From Kineococcus rubinsiae (GTDB taxonomy: Bacteria; Actinomycetota; Actinomycetes; Actinomycetales; Kineococcaceae), in contig NZ_VWPY01000002.1 of NCBI RefSeq assembly GCF_011839805.1, positions 124,001 through 188,000 on the forward strand: 64,000 bases of DNA, in the 5' to 3' direction. The notes under the pieces were generated by a model. It was not told the origin of the DNA and ran no database searches. It saw only the letters and a program-made list of their open reading frames with translations. Positions 46,570-56,117 of the stretch are shown here, piece by piece; positions within the stretch are counted from its first letter, which is position 1; the number at the start of each line of letters is the position of its first letter. Made by a program: the position numbers and the translations under genes.

Positions 46570-47042
46570 GCGGCGACGGAAGCCCCGAGATCGACGTCGA
46601 CGGCACGGGCCTGCGGGTCGCGGTGATCGCGGCGCGCTGGCACCAGGAGGTCATGGACGGGCTGCTCGCGGGCGCCCGCCGCGGCCTGGCCGAGGCGCAC
46701 GTCACCGACGTCACCGAGGTCCGCGTCCCCGGTGCCTTCGAGCTGCCCGTGGCGGCCGCGCGCCTGGCCACGCAGGGCTTCGACGCCCTCGTCGCCCTCG
46801 GCGTCGTCATGCGCGGCGGGACCCCGCACTTCGAGTACGTCTGCAGCGCAGCGACGACGGGCCTGACCCAGGTCGCCGTGACCACCGGCGTCCCGGTCGG
46901 CTTCGGCGTGCTGACGGTCGACAACGAGTCGCAGGCGCTGCACCGCGCGGGCCTGCAGGGCTCGCGGGAGGACAAGGGCCGCGAGGCCGTGCTGGCCGCC
47001 CTGGAGACGGTCGTGGCGCTGCGCGAGGTCGCCCCGCTCTAA
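46566..47042 (+). CDS. ribH: 6,7-Dimethyl-8-ribityllumazine synthase
   Basis: A 158-residue lumazine synthase. Motifs: [49 protein letters not shown] with the catalytic His, and [16 protein letters not shown]. It condenses the ribB product with the ribityl-pyrimidine and assembles into capsids or pentamers. ATG in an ATGA overlap with ribB. Its TAA stop is part of the -10 hexamer of hisE. Confidence 0.96.
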   Translation: MSGDGSPEIDVDGTGLRVAVIAARWHQEVMDGLLAGARRGLAEAHVTDVTEVRVPGAFELPVAAARLATQGFDALVALGVVMRGGTPHFEYVCSAATTGLTQVAVTTGVPVGFGVLTVDNESQALHRAGLQGSREDKGREAVLAALETVVALREVAPL

Positions 47043-47045
47043 GCT
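47040..47045 (+). promoter_or_regulatory. -10 box TAAGCT of hisE (leaderless)
   Basis: TAAGCT, which includes the ribH stop codon, ends 8 nt before the GTG at 47054. Confidence 0.5.
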
Positions 47046-47053
47046 CCTGTCAC

Positions 47054-47317
47054 GTGAAGACCTTCGACGACCTGTTCGCGGAGCTGACCGACAAGGCCCG
47101 CACCCGCCCCGCGGGGTCCGGCACGGTCGTGGAGCTCGACGCCGGCGTGCACGCCATCGGCAAGAAGGTGGTCGAGGAGGCCGCCGAGGTGTGGATGGCG
47201 GCCGAGCACGAGTCGGCCGAGCGCACCGCCGAGGAGGTCTCCCAGCTCCTGTACCACCTGCAGGTGCTGCTGATCGCGCGCGGGCTGACCCTCGACGACG
47301 TGTACGCGCACCTCTGA
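47054..47317 (+). CDS. hisE: Phosphoribosyl-ATP pyrophosphatase
   Basis: An 87-residue all-helical enzyme, second step of histidine synthesis. It carries [33 protein letters not shown] with the metal-binding glutamates, and [17 protein letters not shown] start without Shine-Dalgarno. hisG follows after 73 bp, the usual actinobacterial pairing. Confidence 0.95.
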   Translation: MKTFDDLFAELTDKARTRPAGSGTVVELDAGVHAIGKKVVEEAAEVWMAAEHESAERTAEEVSQLLYHLQVLLIARGLTLDDVYAHL

Positions 47318-47390
47318 GCGACACCCTCCCGCGACACCCGCACCCCGCGACACCCGCACCACCCACGACCCGAACCGAGGAGCCCCCGCA

Positions 47391-48236
47391 GTGCTGCGCA
47401 TCGCCGTCCCCAACAAGGGGTCGCTGTCCGAGGCGGCCAGCGCGATGCTGCGCGAGGCCGGCTACAGCCAGCGCCGGGAGTCGCGGGAGCTGATCCTCGA
47501 CGACCCGGCCAACGACGCGCAGTTCGTGTTCCTGCGGCCCCGCGACATCGCCCTCTACGTCGGCTCCGGCACGCTCGACTGCGGCATCACGGGCCGCGAC
47601 CTGCTGCTGGACTCCCGCGCCCCGGCCGACGAGGTGCTGCCGCTCGGCTTCGCCCGCAGCACCTTCCGCTTCGCGGGCCGGCCCGGCACGGCGTCCTCGG
47701 TCGCCGACCTGGCCGGGCGCCGGATCGCCACGAGCTACTCGGGCCTGCTGGGCGAGCACCTGGCCGAGCACGGCGTCGAGGCCTCCGTCGTCCACCTCGA
47801 CGGGGCCGTGGAGACGGCCGTCGCCCTCGGCATCGCCGACGTGATCGCCGACGTCGTGGAGACCGGCTCGACCATGCGCGCCGCGGGCCTGGAGGTCTTC
47901 GGCGAGCCCGTCATGCGCTCCGAGGCCGTCCTGGTCCGCCAGACCGGGGCCGGGCCGTCGCCCGCCGTGGACGTCCTGGTCCGACGCCTGCAGGGTGTCC
48001 TGGTGGCGCGGCAGTACGTGATGGTCGACTACGACTGCCCGCGCGAGCTCGTGGAGCGCGCCTGCGCCATCACCCCGGGCCTGGAGTCGCCGACGGTCTC
48101 GCCGCTGGCCGACCCCGAGTGGGTGGCCGTGCGGGCCATGGTCGAGGCGCGCTCCACCAACCAGGTCATGGACGACCTCTACGACCTGGGCGCGCGGGCC
48201 ATCCTCGCCACGAGCATCCACGCGGCCCGCCTGTGA
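47391..48236 (+). CDS. hisG: ATP phosphoribosyltransferase, long form
   Basis: A 281-residue first enzyme of histidine synthesis. [40 protein letters not shown] and the PRPP loop [14 protein letters not shown] are present. The C-terminal part (from about residue 210, [32 protein letters not shown]) is the regulatory domain of the long form, which is feedback-inhibited by histidine. GTG start with GAGGAG 8 nt upstream. Confidence 0.96.
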   Translation: MLRIAVPNKGSLSEAASAMLREAGYSQRRESRELILDDPANDAQFVFLRPRDIALYVGSGTLDCGITGRDLLLDSRAPADEVLPLGFARSTFRFAGRPGTASSVADLAGRRIATSYSGLLGEHLAEHGVEASVVHLDGAVETAVALGIADVIADVVETGSTMRAAGLEVFGEPVMRSEAVLVRQTGAGPSPAVDVLVRRLQGVLVARQYVMVDYDCPRELVERACAITPGLESPTVSPLADPEWVAVRAMVEARSTNQVMDDLYDLGARAILATSIHAARL

Positions 48237-48745
48237 GCGGCGCCGCCCCTGCCGGTGCCGGGGGGGTCCACCCGGACGACCGACCCGCCGACGCGCCGTT
48301 CAGGCCGCGGCGGGCCCGGTGGGTCGGCTACCCGCTCGCCGCGCTGTGCGTCCTCGCCGTCGTGGCCCTCTCGATCGCCCTGGCCAACGCCCCCGCCTCG
48401 GGCTGGACGCCGCTCGACAGCGCCTCCGCCGTCGTGTTCGGGCTGCTCGTCGCGGCGGGCCTCGTGCGCCTGGTCGGCGTGCGGGCCGTGCCCACCGAGG
48501 ACGCGCTCGTCGTCCGCAACGTCGTCTACACCCGCCGCGTGGAGTGGGACGCGATCCTCGGGGTCCGCTTCAGCGGCGAGAGCCCGTGGCTGACGCTGGA
48601 CACCGACGACGGCGAGAACCTCGCCGTGATGGCCGTGCAGAAGGCCGACGGCGCCTACGCCGACGCCGAGGGGCTGCGCCTGGCGCGCCTCGTGGAGCGC
48701 CACGCCCCGCAGGTGCGGCGCGACCGGGGGAGCTCGGGGCTCTAG
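48233..48745 (+). CDS. PH-domain membrane protein (hypothetical)
   Basis: A 170-residue protein with a polar, Pro-rich N-terminus, two membrane helices (about 33-52 and 60-80) and a small PH-like domain ([43 protein letters not shown]). This arrangement follows hisG in many actinobacteria; its function is unknown. GTG start in a 4-bp overlap with hisG. Confidence 0.82.
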   Translation: MSGAAPAGAGGVHPDDRPADAPFRPRRARWVGYPLAALCVLAVVALSIALANAPASGWTPLDSASAVVFGLLVAAGLVRLVGVRAVPTEDALVVRNVVYTRRVEWDAILGVRFSGESPWLTLDTDDGENLAVMAVQKADGAYADAEGLRLARLVERHAPQVRRDRGSSGL

Positions 48746-49389
48746 CGCCCGGCCTCCCGCCACCGCGGTCCGCCGTCCGCTGCGGCGTCGGGGGTCCCGT
48801 CGCTGCGGAGCAGCACGTCCGCCCGCGCGGGCGTGCCCTCGGCCGCGAAGAGCACGTCCTCCTGCGCGGCCCACCGCAGCCAGTGCGGCCGGTAGGTCTC
48901 GCCGTCGCGGGCCATGCCCCGCGCGAAGCGGACCGCGGGCGCCGCGTCGAGCCAGACCAGGACGTCCACGTGCGCCGCGGGCGCGCGCGACCCGCAGCCG
49001 ACGCCCTCGACGACCACGACGTCCGCCGCCGGGACGTCGACCGCCTCGCCGCGCCGCCCGGCGGCCCAGTCCCAGCGCCGGTAGCGGGCCGGGCGCCCCG
49101 CCGCGAGCGGGGCCAGCACCTCGTCGGTGACCAGCGGCACGGCGGCCGCGAGGCCGTCCCAGCCGGGGTAGAGGTCGTCCATGTGGACGACGGGCGCCCC
49201 GCCCAGCGCGCGGGCGAGGGCGGCGGCGAAGTCCGTCTTGCCCGCCCCGGACGGGCCGTCGACGGCGACGACCGCCGGCGCCGCGCGCGGGGGGCGCCGG
49301 CGGGCCAGCGCCGCCAGCACCACCTCCACGGCGTCCGCCGTCGTGAGGAGTCCCGGAGGCGGGGTCACGTCCACGAGGGGCGGGAGCAC
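48742..49389 (-). CDS. Uridine kinase-like P-loop kinase
   Basis: A 215-residue P-loop protein. Walker A is [13 protein letters not shown] near residue 44-56, followed by [17 protein letters not shown], the nucleoside-binding region seen in actinobacterial uridine kinase-like proteins, and [12 protein letters not shown]. The GTG at 49389 is the first start after the preceding gene; GTGs at the VDV near residue 7 are alternatives. It converges on the PH-domain gene with a 4-bp overlap of the stops. Substrate not certain. Confidence 0.82.
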   Translation of the reverse strand: MLPPLVDVTPPPGLLTTADAVEVVLAALARRRPPRAAPAVVAVDGPSGAGKTDFAAALARALGGAPVVHMDDLYPGWDGLAAAVPLVTDEVLAPLAAGRPARYRRWDWAAGRRGEAVDVPAADVVVVEGVGCGSRAPAAHVDVLVWLDAAPAVRFARGMARDGETYRPHWLRWAAQEDVLFAAEGTPARADVLLRSDGTPDAAADGGPRWREAGR

Positions 49390-49396
49390 GACCGGC

Positions 49397-50671
49397 TCAG
49401 AACCAGGTCTGGCACCACGGGGACTCGGGCGTCGCGAACAGCGCGCCGAGGCGCACGGCGCGGTCGGGCCCGGCGACGTGCAGGCGGCCGGCGCGCGCCA
49501 GCGGGACGGCGGAGGCGTCTCCGAGCAGCAGGGTCGCGAGGTCGCCGACACCCAGGACGACGTCCGGCTCGTCCGTGCTGGCCGTGACCTCGGCGCACGC
49601 GAACCCGTCCTCGCCGCGGTTCTCACCGCTGACGTGCAGCCGGACGGTGCCGCCGGTGATGCCGCGGGGGTCCTCCACGCGCAGCACGAGGCTGTCCTGC
49701 CCGAGGTAGCGGCGGGCGCACAGGGCCCCGGCCACGTCGAGCACCCGCAGCCACAGGAAGTCGTCGACCGCGCCGTGGCGCGCGGCCCGCGGGTCCACCA
49801 GCAGCTGCGGCAGCAGCTCGTCGGCGGGGCGGTCGGGGATCGTCAGGGTGCGCACGAGGTCGATGGACGCGACGAACTCCCACAGGTCGCGGTAGGCGGC
49901 CGTCGTCGTCGCCGTGAGGTCGAGGACCCGTCCGGTGGAGGTGGAGACGCGGGCGTCCCAGCTCTCCGTGAGCTCGTAGACGACGTAGCCGTCCGCGGTG
50001 CCGGCCGCGTCGCGGTGCACCGCGACGTGGGCGCCGCGCCCGAGCCGGCGCGGGCCGGGCGTCGTGAACCACTCGTCCCAGTCGACGGCGGGACGCTGCA
50101 GGCCCCCGGGCCGCCCGCGCCGCATCGTGTCGTGCAGCCCCGCGAGCAGGTCCCGCTCGGCGGCGGGGTCGACCAGCTCGAGGCTGCCCCCGTCGGCGCC
50201 GGGCGCGTCGGGCCGGAAGGCGGTCCGGTCGCAGTCCAGCGTCCACTGCGTCGAGCGGGTGGCCGGGCCGAAGCCGAAGCGCCCGTAGATGGGCGCCTCC
50301 ATGGCGATGAGCGCCGCGAGGGCGTGACCGCTCTCGCGGGCCTCGGCGAGGTCGGTGCCCATCAGGGTGCTGAGGATGCGGCGCCGGCGGTGGGTGGGCA
50401 GCACCGCGACGGAGGAGATCGCGTCGACCGTGACGGGGCCCGCACCCGGCATCGTGACCTCGAGGTCGTAGGAGCGGAACGTCCCGACGGGGCGGTCGCC
50501 GTCGTAGGCCGCGCGCAGCCGGTGCCCCGCGACCTGGCGGCGGCGCGCGGCCAGGTCGGCCTCGTCGGCGGCCTTCTCCAGGAAGGCGGCCCGCGGCACG
50601 CGGGACCAGGCGTCGACGGCGGCGGCGTCGGCGGTGTCGACGGTCGTGAAGGTCAGGTCGGGGCTCGGCAC
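49397..50671 (-). CDS. Eis-like GNAT N-acetyltransferase (second copy in window)
   Basis: A 424-residue Eis-family enzyme. The acetyl-CoA loop reads [18 protein letters not shown], the general-acid Tyr lies in [12 protein letters not shown], and the SCP2-like C-terminal domain ends ESPWCQTWF, with the terminal Phe carboxylate that acts as base in mycobacterial Eis. It is closer to canonical Eis than the copy at 4073. The GTG at 50671 has TACCGT ending 7 nt upstream (leaderless). Divergent from hisF. Such enzymes acetylate amines and can modify aminoglycosides; the natural acceptor is unknown. Confidence 0.9.
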   Translation of the reverse strand: MPSPDLTFTTVDTADAAAVDAWSRVPRAAFLEKAADEADLAARRRQVAGHRLRAAYDGDRPVGTFRSYDLEVTMPGAGPVTVDAISSVAVLPTHRRRRILSTLMGTDLAEARESGHALAALIAMEAPIYGRFGFGPATRSTQWTLDCDRTAFRPDAPGADGGSLELVDPAAERDLLAGLHDTMRRGRPGGLQRPAVDWDEWFTTPGPRRLGRGAHVAVHRDAAGTADGYVVYELTESWDARVSTSTGRVLDLTATTTAAYRDLWEFVASIDLVRTLTIPDRPADELLPQLLVDPRAARHGAVDDFLWLRVLDVAGALCARRYLGQDSLVLRVEDPRGITGGTVRLHVSGENRGEDGFACAEVTASTDEPDVVLGVGDLATLLLGDASAVPLARAGRLHVAGPDRAVRLGALFATPESPWCQTWF

Positions 50672-50678
50672 GCCGCCG

Positions 50679-50684
50679 ACGGTA
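50679..50684 (-). promoter_or_regulatory. -10 box TACCGT of the Eis-like gene (leaderless)
   Basis: Reads TACCGT on the minus strand, 7 nt before the GTG at 50671. Confidence 0.55.
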
Positions 50685-50728
50685 TCCGGGACCGCGGCGG
50701 TCCGCGCCCGTCGGGGAGGGCGCTGCAC

Positions 50729-50756
50729 GGGCCAGCGTGGCTCACTACGCTGGCCC
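50729..50756. promoter_or_regulatory. Inverted repeat over the hisF -10 box
   Basis: GGGCCAGCG (50729-50737) and CGCTGGCCC (50748-50756), perfect 9-bp arms with a 10-bp spacer; the second arm overlaps the -10 box. A repressor bound here would block hisF. Confidence 0.5.
50746..50751 (+). promoter_or_regulatory. -10 box TACGCT of hisF (leaderless)
   Basis: TACGCT ends 7 nt before the GTG at 50759. Confidence 0.6.
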
Positions 50757-50758
50757 GC

Positions 50759-51532
50759 GTGAGCGTCGCCGTGCGAGTCATCCCCTGCCTGGACGTGGAC
50801 GCGGGACGCGTGGTCAAGGGCGTCAACTTCGCCGACCTGCGCGACGCGGGCGACCCGGTCGAGCTGGCCCGGCGCTACGACGCCGAGGGGGCCGACGAGC
50901 TGACCTTCCTCGACGTGACGGCCTCCTCCGGCAGCCGCGAGACCACCTACGAGGTCGTCTCCCGCACCGCCGAGCAGGTGTTCATCCCCCTCACGGTCGG
51001 GGGCGGGATCCGCGCCGTGGCCGACGTCGAGCGGCTGCTGCGCGCCGGCGCCGACAAGGTCGGCGTCAACACCGCGGCCATCGCCCGCCCCGAGCTCATC
51101 GCCGAGATCGCCGACCGCTTCGGCTCCCAGGTCCTCGTCCTGTCCGTCGACGCGCGCCGGACGCGGCCGGGCGAACCGGTCACGGAGTCCGGCTACGAGG
51201 TCACCACCCACGGTGGCCGCCGCGGCACGGGGCTCGACGCCGTCGAGTGGGCGGCCCGCGCCGCGGACCTGGGAGCGGGGGAGATCCTGCTGAACTCGAT
51301 GGACGCCGACGGCACCAAGGCCGGCTTCGACCTCGAGATGCTCACGGCCGTGCGCGCCCGCGTGCGGGTGCCCCTCGTGGCCAGCGGCGGCGCCGGGGCG
51401 GTCGAGCACTTCCCCCCGGCCGTGGCCGCGGGCGCCGACGCCGTGCTGGCCGCGAGCGTCTTCCACTTCCAGCAGCTGACCGTCGGCCAGGTGAAGGACG
51501 CCCTGCGGGCGGCGGGGAGCCCCGTGCGCTGA
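50759..51532 (+). CDS. hisF: Imidazole glycerol phosphate synthase cyclase subunit
   Basis: A 257-residue TIM barrel closing the imidazole ring in histidine synthesis with ammonia from HisH. Catalytic Asp12 ([18 protein letters not shown]) and the second Asp in VLSVDARR are present, as are [21 protein letters not shown] and [12 protein letters not shown]. Start GTG at 50759 fits the leaderless pattern. hisH and hisA are not in this window. The end of the gene leads into a 15-bp tandem repeat. Confidence 0.96.
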   Translation: MSVAVRVIPCLDVDAGRVVKGVNFADLRDAGDPVELARRYDAEGADELTFLDVTASSGSRETTYEVVSRTAEQVFIPLTVGGGIRAVADVERLLRAGADKVGVNTAAIARPELIAEIADRFGSQVLVLSVDARRTRPGEPVTESGYEVTTHGGRRGTGLDAVEWAARAADLGAGEILLNSMDADGTKAGFDLEMLTAVRARVRVPLVASGGAGAVEHFPPAVAAGADAVLAASVFHFQQLTVGQVKDALRAAGSPVR

Positions 51533-51593
51533 GGACCCGAGCGGTGAGACGGAGTGCGCTGAGAACGAGTGCGCTGAGAACGAGTGCGCTGAG
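51524..51593. repeat. 15-bp tandem repeat starting at the hisF stop codon
   Basis: GTGCGCTGAG occurs at 51524 (containing the hisF TGA), 51554, 51569 and 51584; the copy expected at 51539 is degenerate. The last three full units read AGTGCGCTGAGAACG. Confidence 0.8.
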
Positions 51594-51602
51594 CCGTCCG
51601 CG

Positions 51603-52235
51603 TCAGGCGGGGTAGGCGTCCAGGAAGCGCGCGACCGCGTCGGGGGAGCCGTCCACGGCGACCTGCGCGACGGGCCGGCGGCCGAAGGCGTGCAGCAGCA
51701 GCTCCTGCGGCTGACCGGTCAGGCTCACCGCGGCCGGCCCGCGCCGCACCACGACGCGCGGCCCGCCGGGGACGACGAGCACGACACCCGTGCCGCTGCG
51801 GCGGTAGGCGACCCGGCCGATCGTGCGCACCAGCTTCCACAGCGCGGCGGACTCCCCGCGGGGCAGCTCGCGCGGCGCGGCGCCCTCGCCCGCCCGTCGC
51901 ACGTCCTCGTGGTGGACGTAGAACTCGGCGCGGTTGACCAGCTCGTCGAGGACGGGCAGCCGCGTGGGGTTGAACCCGGGCGGCCCCGAGCGGACCCGGT
52001 CGACCAGCTGCTCGAACGGCAGGGCCGCCAGCTCGTCCTGCACCCGCTGCGCGCGCTCGCGCAGCGGCGGCAGCGCGGCGCCCAGCTGGACGTCGGGGCG
52101 GCCGTCGCGCAGCACCAGGTGGACCATCAGGTCCCGCACCTGCCAGCCCTCGCAGAGCGTGGGCGCGTCCGGACCGACGCGCAGCGCCTCGTCGCAGAGG
52201 GCGGCGCGTTCACGGGCGGCGTCGGTGACGGGCAT
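51603..52235 (-). CDS. TIGR03085 family, mycothiol-dependent maleylpyruvate isomerase-like protein
   Basis: A 210-residue protein with the DinB/MDMPI-type N-terminal helical bundle: TDAARERAALCDEALRVGPDAPTLCEGWQVRDLMVHLVLRDGRPD, then a C-terminal SCP2-like part with GRRPVAQVAVDGSPDAVARFLDAYPA. This matches the actinobacterial TIGR03085 group; the enzymatic role is unknown. ATG at 52235 with CACGAT ending 6 nt upstream. It sits between hisF and hisI on the opposite strand. Confidence 0.85.
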   Translation of the reverse strand: MPVTDAARERAALCDEALRVGPDAPTLCEGWQVRDLMVHLVLRDGRPDVQLGAALPPLRERAQRVQDELAALPFEQLVDRVRSGPPGFNPTRLPVLDELVNRAEFYVHHEDVRRAGEGAAPRELPRGESAALWKLVRTIGRVAYRRSGTGVVLVVPGGPRVVVRRGPAAVSLTGQPQELLLHAFGRRPVAQVAVDGSPDAVARFLDAYPA

Positions 52236-52241
52236 GCGCGG

Positions 52242-52247
52242 ATCGTG
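52242..52247 (-). promoter_or_regulatory. -10-like box CACGAT (leaderless TIGR03085 gene)
   Basis: Reads CACGAT on the minus strand, 6 nt before the ATG at 52235. Confidence 0.4.
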
Positions 52248-52304
52248 GCACGCCGCCCCGGGGCGCGGTGCGGCGACCCGCAGGAGGTGCGCCGCGGCCG
52301 GTGA

Positions 52305-52310
52305 CATCAT
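52305..52310 (+). promoter_or_regulatory. -10-like box CATCAT of hisI
   Basis: CATCAT ends 6 nt before the GTG at 52317. Confidence 0.4.
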
Positions 52311-52316
52311 GAGGCG

Positions 52317-52697
52317 GTGCCTGCGACTCCCGTCCCGACCCTCGACCCCTCCCTCGCCGGCCGGCTCAAGCGCGACGCCGCGGGCCTCGTCTGCGCCGTC
52401 GTGCAGCAGCACGACACCCGCGAGGTCCTCATGGTCGCGTGGATGGACGACGAGGCCCTCGCCGCCACCCTGAGCACGGGCCGCGCCACCTACTTCAGCC
52501 GCAGCCGGCAGCAGCTGTGGCGCAAGGGCGACACCTCCGGGCACGTGCAGTGGGTCAAGCGCGTCTCGCTCGACTGCGACGGCGACGCCCTGCTCGTCGA
52601 GGTCGACCAGGTCGGCGCGGCCTGCCACACGGGCGACGCGACGTGCTTCGACGCCTCGCCGCTGCCCGTCGTGGTCGGGTCCCGGGACGAGGCGTGA
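52317..52697 (+). CDS. hisI: Phosphoribosyl-AMP cyclohydrolase
   Basis: A 126-residue enzyme, third step of histidine synthesis. Motifs: [42 protein letters not shown], and the zinc region [26 protein letters not shown]. Stand-alone form, consistent with the separate hisE. GTG start without Shine-Dalgarno; its TGA overlaps the next gene. Confidence 0.96.
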   Translation: MPATPVPTLDPSLAGRLKRDAAGLVCAVVQQHDTREVLMVAWMDDEALAATLSTGRATYFSRSRQQLWRKGDTSGHVQWVKRVSLDCDGDALLVEVDQVGAACHTGDATCFDASPLPVVVGSRDEA

Positions 52698-53320
52698 GCG
52701 ACCCCGCCCCGCCGCCCGCCGCCGAGGACGCCCCCGCCGACGAGGCCCGTCGCCGCACCGGCCGCGAGCGGGGCCTCCTGCTCCTGCTGGGTCTCGCGGG
52801 GGCCGTCGTGGCGCTCGCGGCGGGCGCGCCGACGTGGGTCTCGGGGCGCGTGGCCGCCACCGCGGGCGAGACCGCGGTGCTGGCCGACGGCCGCACGGCC
52901 GCCCCGCTGGCCACGGCCCTGGGGCTGGTGGCGCTGGCCGCCGTGGTCGCCTGCACGATCGGGCGCCGCGTGGCCCGGGTGCTCGCCGCGGCCGCGCTGC
53001 TGCTCGCGGGGGTCGGCGTCGTCGTGGCCTCCCTCACCGCCGCGACGTCGCCCGAGGACGCGCTCGGCGCCGAGGCCCGCGCCGCGAGCGGCCGCTCGAC
53101 CGCGACCGTCTCGGCGGCCGAGGTCGCGCCCTGGCCCGTCGTCTCGGCGGTCGGCGGCGTCCTGATCGGCCTCGCGGGCCTCGGGGTGCTCGTGCGCGGC
53201 GGGACGTGGCTGAGCTCGCGCCGCTACGAGCGCGACGCCGCGGCCGTGCCCGCGAGCCCCGCCGAGGACCCCGCGGCCGCGTGGGACTCCCTGACCCACG
53301 GCGAGGACCCCACCCGCTGA
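52694..53320 (+). CDS. Trp biosynthesis-associated membrane protein (TIGR02234)
   Basis: A 208-residue protein with four membrane helices and a PTWVSG motif after the first ([11 protein letters not shown]), typical of the membrane protein found in actinobacterial trp operons. Its role is unknown. In related genomes trpE usually lies between hisI and this gene; here it follows hisI with a 4-bp overlap, so trpE is missing from the block. Confidence 0.86.
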   Translation: MSDPAPPPAAEDAPADEARRRTGRERGLLLLLGLAGAVVALAAGAPTWVSGRVAATAGETAVLADGRTAAPLATALGLVALAAVVACTIGRRVARVLAAAALLLAGVGVVVASLTAATSPEDALGAEARAASGRSTATVSAAEVAPWPVVSAVGGVLIGLAGLGVLVRGGTWLSSRRYERDAAAVPASPAEDPAAAWDSLTHGEDPTR

Positions 53321-53435
53321 CCGCCTGACCCGCCGACCCGCCCACCCGCGCGCCGCGGCGGGTCCCGGTACCGTGGGGCCCAGCACCGGCCGGGACCACC
53401 GCGGCCGCCCCGCACCAGACGTCGAGGAGCACCCC

Positions 53436-53774
53436 GTGAGCAGCCAGTCCTCCGCCCGCGACGGCCAGGGCGGCCCGACCGCGCAGCCGGCCCGCAACGG
53501 CCAGACCGAGCGCACCGGCAACGAGACGCACGCCGACATCGTCGACGAGCACGGGCACGGCCACACCGTCGCCGCCTGGGCCGGCGTCGCCGTGGGCCTG
53601 CTCGGCTTCCTCGTGCTGGGCCTCGCGGTCGTCTTCCCCAGCCTGACGTGGGGGATCATCGGCGGCGTCATCATCCTGCTCGCCCTCGTCGTCGCCTCCG
53701 TCCTGTCCCGCATGGGCTACGGCGTCAAGCGCAGCTCGGGCAAGCCCGCCGGCGTGAGCCGCCCCCAGCACTGA
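53436..53774 (+). CDS. HGxxPAAW-type small membrane protein
   Basis: A 112-residue protein: polar N-terminus, the motif [13 protein letters not shown] (residues 39-51), then two membrane helices and a basic tail. It matches the small HGxxPAAW family found next to trpC in actinobacteria, function unknown; here the Pro of the motif is replaced by Val. GTG start with GAGGAG 6-7 nt upstream. A TACCGT hexamer at 53368-53373 may be its promoter. Confidence 0.8.
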   Translation: MSSQSSARDGQGGPTAQPARNGQTERTGNETHADIVDEHGHGHTVAAWAGVAVGLLGFLVLGLAVVFPSLTWGIIGGVIILLALVVASVLSRMGYGVKRSSGKPAGVSRPQH

Positions 53775-53823
53775 CGAGCCCAGCACCGACGGACGCAGCA
53801 CCGGCGCGCTCCACGCGTCCGGC

Positions 53824-53857
53824 ACGGCGCCGCACTCCCTCGGGGGTGCGGCGCCGT
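53824..53857 (+). terminator. 12-bp stem-loop before trpC
   Basis: ACGGCGCCGCAC and GTGCGGCGCCGT pair perfectly around a 10-nt loop, 50 bp after the previous stop. No T-run follows, as is common for actinobacterial terminators. Confidence 0.65.
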
Positions 53858-53951
53858 CCTGCGTCCCGGGCCCGTGGGCGGGAGGTGCCGCAGCGCCCGG
53901 GCGGGGGAGTGACCCTGTGCACGTCGGCGCAACCGGCCGGGACGGCGGGAC

Positions 53952-53957
53952 TAGCAT
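53952..53957 (+). promoter_or_regulatory. -10 box TAGCAT of trpC (leaderless)
   Basis: TAGCAT ends 7 nt before the GTG at 53965; it is the promoter of trpCBA and places the transcript start at the start codon, leaving no room for a leader-peptide attenuator. Confidence 0.6.
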
Positions 53958-53964
53958 GCGCAGC

Positions 53965-54789
53965 GTGACGGTCCTCGACGACATCCTCGACGGCGTCCGC
54001 GAGGACCTCGCGGCCCGGCGTGAGCACACCTCCCTCGACGAGCTGAAGGAGCGCGCCCACCGGCAGGTCCCGGCCAAGGACGCGCACGGCCTCCTGCGCC
54101 CGCGCGACAGCGAGCAGAGCGGCGTGAAGGTCATCGCGGAGGTCAAGCGCAAGAGCCCCTCCAAGGGCGCCCTGGCCGACATCCCCGACCCGGCCGCGCT
54201 GGCCACGGCCTACGAGCTCGGCGGCGCCAGCGTCATCAGCGTCCTGACCGAGCAGCGCCGCTTCGGCGGCAGCCTGGACGACCTGCGCGCCGTGCGCTGC
54301 GCGGTCGACGTCCCGGTGCTGCGCAAGGACTTCGTCGTCGGGTCCTACCAGCTGTGGGAGGCCCGCGCGTGGGGCGCGGACGTCGTGCTCCTCATCGTCG
54401 CGGCGCTGGAGCAGGACGCGCTCGTGTCGCTGGTCGAGCGCACCCACTCCCTCGGCATGACGGCGCTCGTGGAGGTCCACGACGCCGAGGAGGTCGCCCG
54501 CGCGGTCGACGCCGACGCCCGCGTCATCGGGGTCAACGCCCGCAACCTCAAGACGCTCGAGGTGCACCCGCGCGTCTTCCACGAGCTGGCCCCCCTCATC
54601 CCCGACCGCATCGTCAAGGTCGCGGAGTCGGGCGTGCAGGGCCCGCGCGACGTCGTGGAGTACGCCCGCGCCGGGGCCGACGCGGTGCTGGTGGGGGAGA
54701 CGCTCGTCAAGGGCGACGACCCGCGGCGGGCGGTGGCCGACCTGGTCGCCGCCGGCGCCCACCCGGCGGTGCAGGCGGTGCGCCCGTGA
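53965..54789 (+). CDS. trpC: Indole-3-glycerol phosphate synthase
   Basis: A 274-residue TIM barrel, fourth step of tryptophan synthesis. [15 protein letters not shown] at the N-terminus, [16 protein letters not shown] with the catalytic Lys, [27 protein letters not shown], and [20 protein letters not shown] are all present. The GTG at 53965 is preferred over the ATG three codons upstream because of the -10 spacing. Overlaps trpB by 4 bp. Confidence 0.96.
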   Translation: MTVLDDILDGVREDLAARREHTSLDELKERAHRQVPAKDAHGLLRPRDSEQSGVKVIAEVKRKSPSKGALADIPDPAALATAYELGGASVISVLTEQRRFGGSLDDLRAVRCAVDVPVLRKDFVVGSYQLWEARAWGADVVLLIVAALEQDALVSLVERTHSLGMTALVEVHDAEEVARAVDADARVIGVNARNLKTLEVHPRVFHELAPLIPDRIVKVAESGVQGPRDVVEYARAGADAVLVGETLVKGDDPRRAVADLVAAGAHPAVQAVRP

Positions 54790-56117
54790 CCGCCTACGAC
54801 GAGCCCACGGTCGACGTGCCCGCCGGCGAGGTCCCCGTGTCCTTCGGCCCGACGCCCCTGGCGGGTGAGCGGGGTCCGTACTTCGGCGCCTTCGGCGGCC
54901 GGTTCGTGCCCGAGGCCCTCGTGGCCGCGCTCGACGAGATCGACGCGGCGCACCGCTCGGCGATGTCCGATCCGGCGTTCGTCGAGGAGCTGGCCGAGCT
55001 GCACCGCACCTACTCGGGGCGGCCCAGCATCATCACCGAGGTGCCGCGCTTCGCGGCGCACGCCGGTGGGGCCCGGATCCTCCTCAAGCGCGAGGACCTC
55101 AACCACACCGGCTCGCACAAGATCAACAACGTGCTGGGCCAGGCGCTGCTGACCAAGCGCATGGGCAAGAAGCGGGTCATCGCGGAGACGGGGGCGGGCC
55201 AGCACGGCGTCGCCACCGCGACGGCGGCCGCCCTCATGGGCCTGGAGTGCGTCGTCTACATGGGCGAGGAGGACACCCGGCGGCAGGCGCTGAACGTGGC
55301 GCGCATGCGGCTGCTCGGGGCCACCGTCGTCCCGGTCACCGCGGGCAGCCGGACGCTCAAGGACGCCGTCAACGAGGCGTTCCGCGACTGGGTCGCCTCG
55401 GTCGACACCACGCACTACGTCTTCGGCACGGTGGCCGGGCCGCACCCGTTCCCCGTCCTGGTCCGCGACTACCAGCGGATCATCGGCGTCGAGGCGCGCG
55501 AGCAGGTCCAGCAGCTCATCGGCCGGCTGCCCGACGCGGTGTGCGCGTGCGTCGGCGGCGGCTCCAACGCGATCGGCATCTTCCACGCGTTCCTCGAGGA
55601 CGCGGACGTGCGCCTGTTCGGCTTCGAGGCCGGCGGCGACGGCGTCGAGACCGGCCGCCACGCCTCCTCCATCACGGGCGGGTCCCCGGGCGTCTTCCAG
55701 GGCGCACGCTCCTTCGTGCTGCAGGACGAGGACGGCCAGACGGTGGAGTCCCACTCGATCTCGGCGGGCCTCGACTACCCCGGCGTCGGGCCGGAGCACT
55801 CGTGGCTCGGGGACAGCGGGCGGGCCACCTACCGCCCCGTCACCGACAGCGAGGCCATGGACGCCTTCAAGCTGCTGTGCCGCACCGAGGGGATCATCCC
55901 GGCCATCGAGAGCGCGCACGCCCTGCACGGCGCGCTCGGCGTGGCCCGCGAGCTGGGCCCCGACGCGGTCGTCCTCGTGAACCTCTCGGGGCGCGGGGAC
56001 AAGGACGTCGACACCGCCGCCCGGTGGTTCGACCTGGTCAGCGACGAGGACCTCGTCGCCTCCGAGGTCGAGCGCGTCTCCGACGCGCCCGAGGACACCG
56101 AAGGGTCGGGATGGTGA
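54786..56117 (+). CDS. trpB: Tryptophan synthase beta chain
   Basis: A 443-residue PLP enzyme joining indole and serine. The PLP lysine is Lys112 in [33 protein letters not shown], the phosphate loop [15 protein letters not shown] and [15 protein letters not shown] are conserved. The N-terminal extension of about 25 residues is usual in actinobacteria. GTGA overlap with trpC; its end overlaps trpA. Confidence 0.97.
   Translation: MTAYDEPTVDVPAGEVPVSFGPTPLAGERGPYFGAFGGRFVPEALVAALDEIDAAHRSAMSDPAFVEELAELHRTYSGRPSIITEVPRFAAHAGGARILLKREDLNHTGSHKINNVLGQALLTKRMGKKRVIAETGAGQHGVATATAAALMGLECVVYMGEEDTRRQALNVARMRLLGATVVPVTAGSRTLKDAVNEAFRDWVASVDTTHYVFGTVAGPHPFPVLVRDYQRIIGVEAREQVQQLIGRLPDAVCACVGGGSNAIGIFHAFLEDADVRLFGFEAGGDGVETGRHASSITGGSPGVFQGARSFVLQDEDGQTVESHSISAGLDYPGVGPEHSWLGDSGRATYRPVTDSEAMDAFKLLCRTEGIIPAIESAHALHGALGVARELGPDAVVLVNLSGRGDKDVDTAARWFDLVSDEDLVASEVERVSDAPEDTEGSGW

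Noticed and set aside
51193-51840. A minus-strand frame reading through the 15-bp repeat with a repeated QRTRS-like peptide
   Set aside because: It crosses hisF antisense and the repeat only because 15 is divisible by three; there is no start signal or domain.
53775-53964. Tryptophan leader peptide or T-box before trpC
   Set aside because: No short frame with tandem Trp codons and no T-box core; the -10 spacing points to a leaderless trpC transcript.
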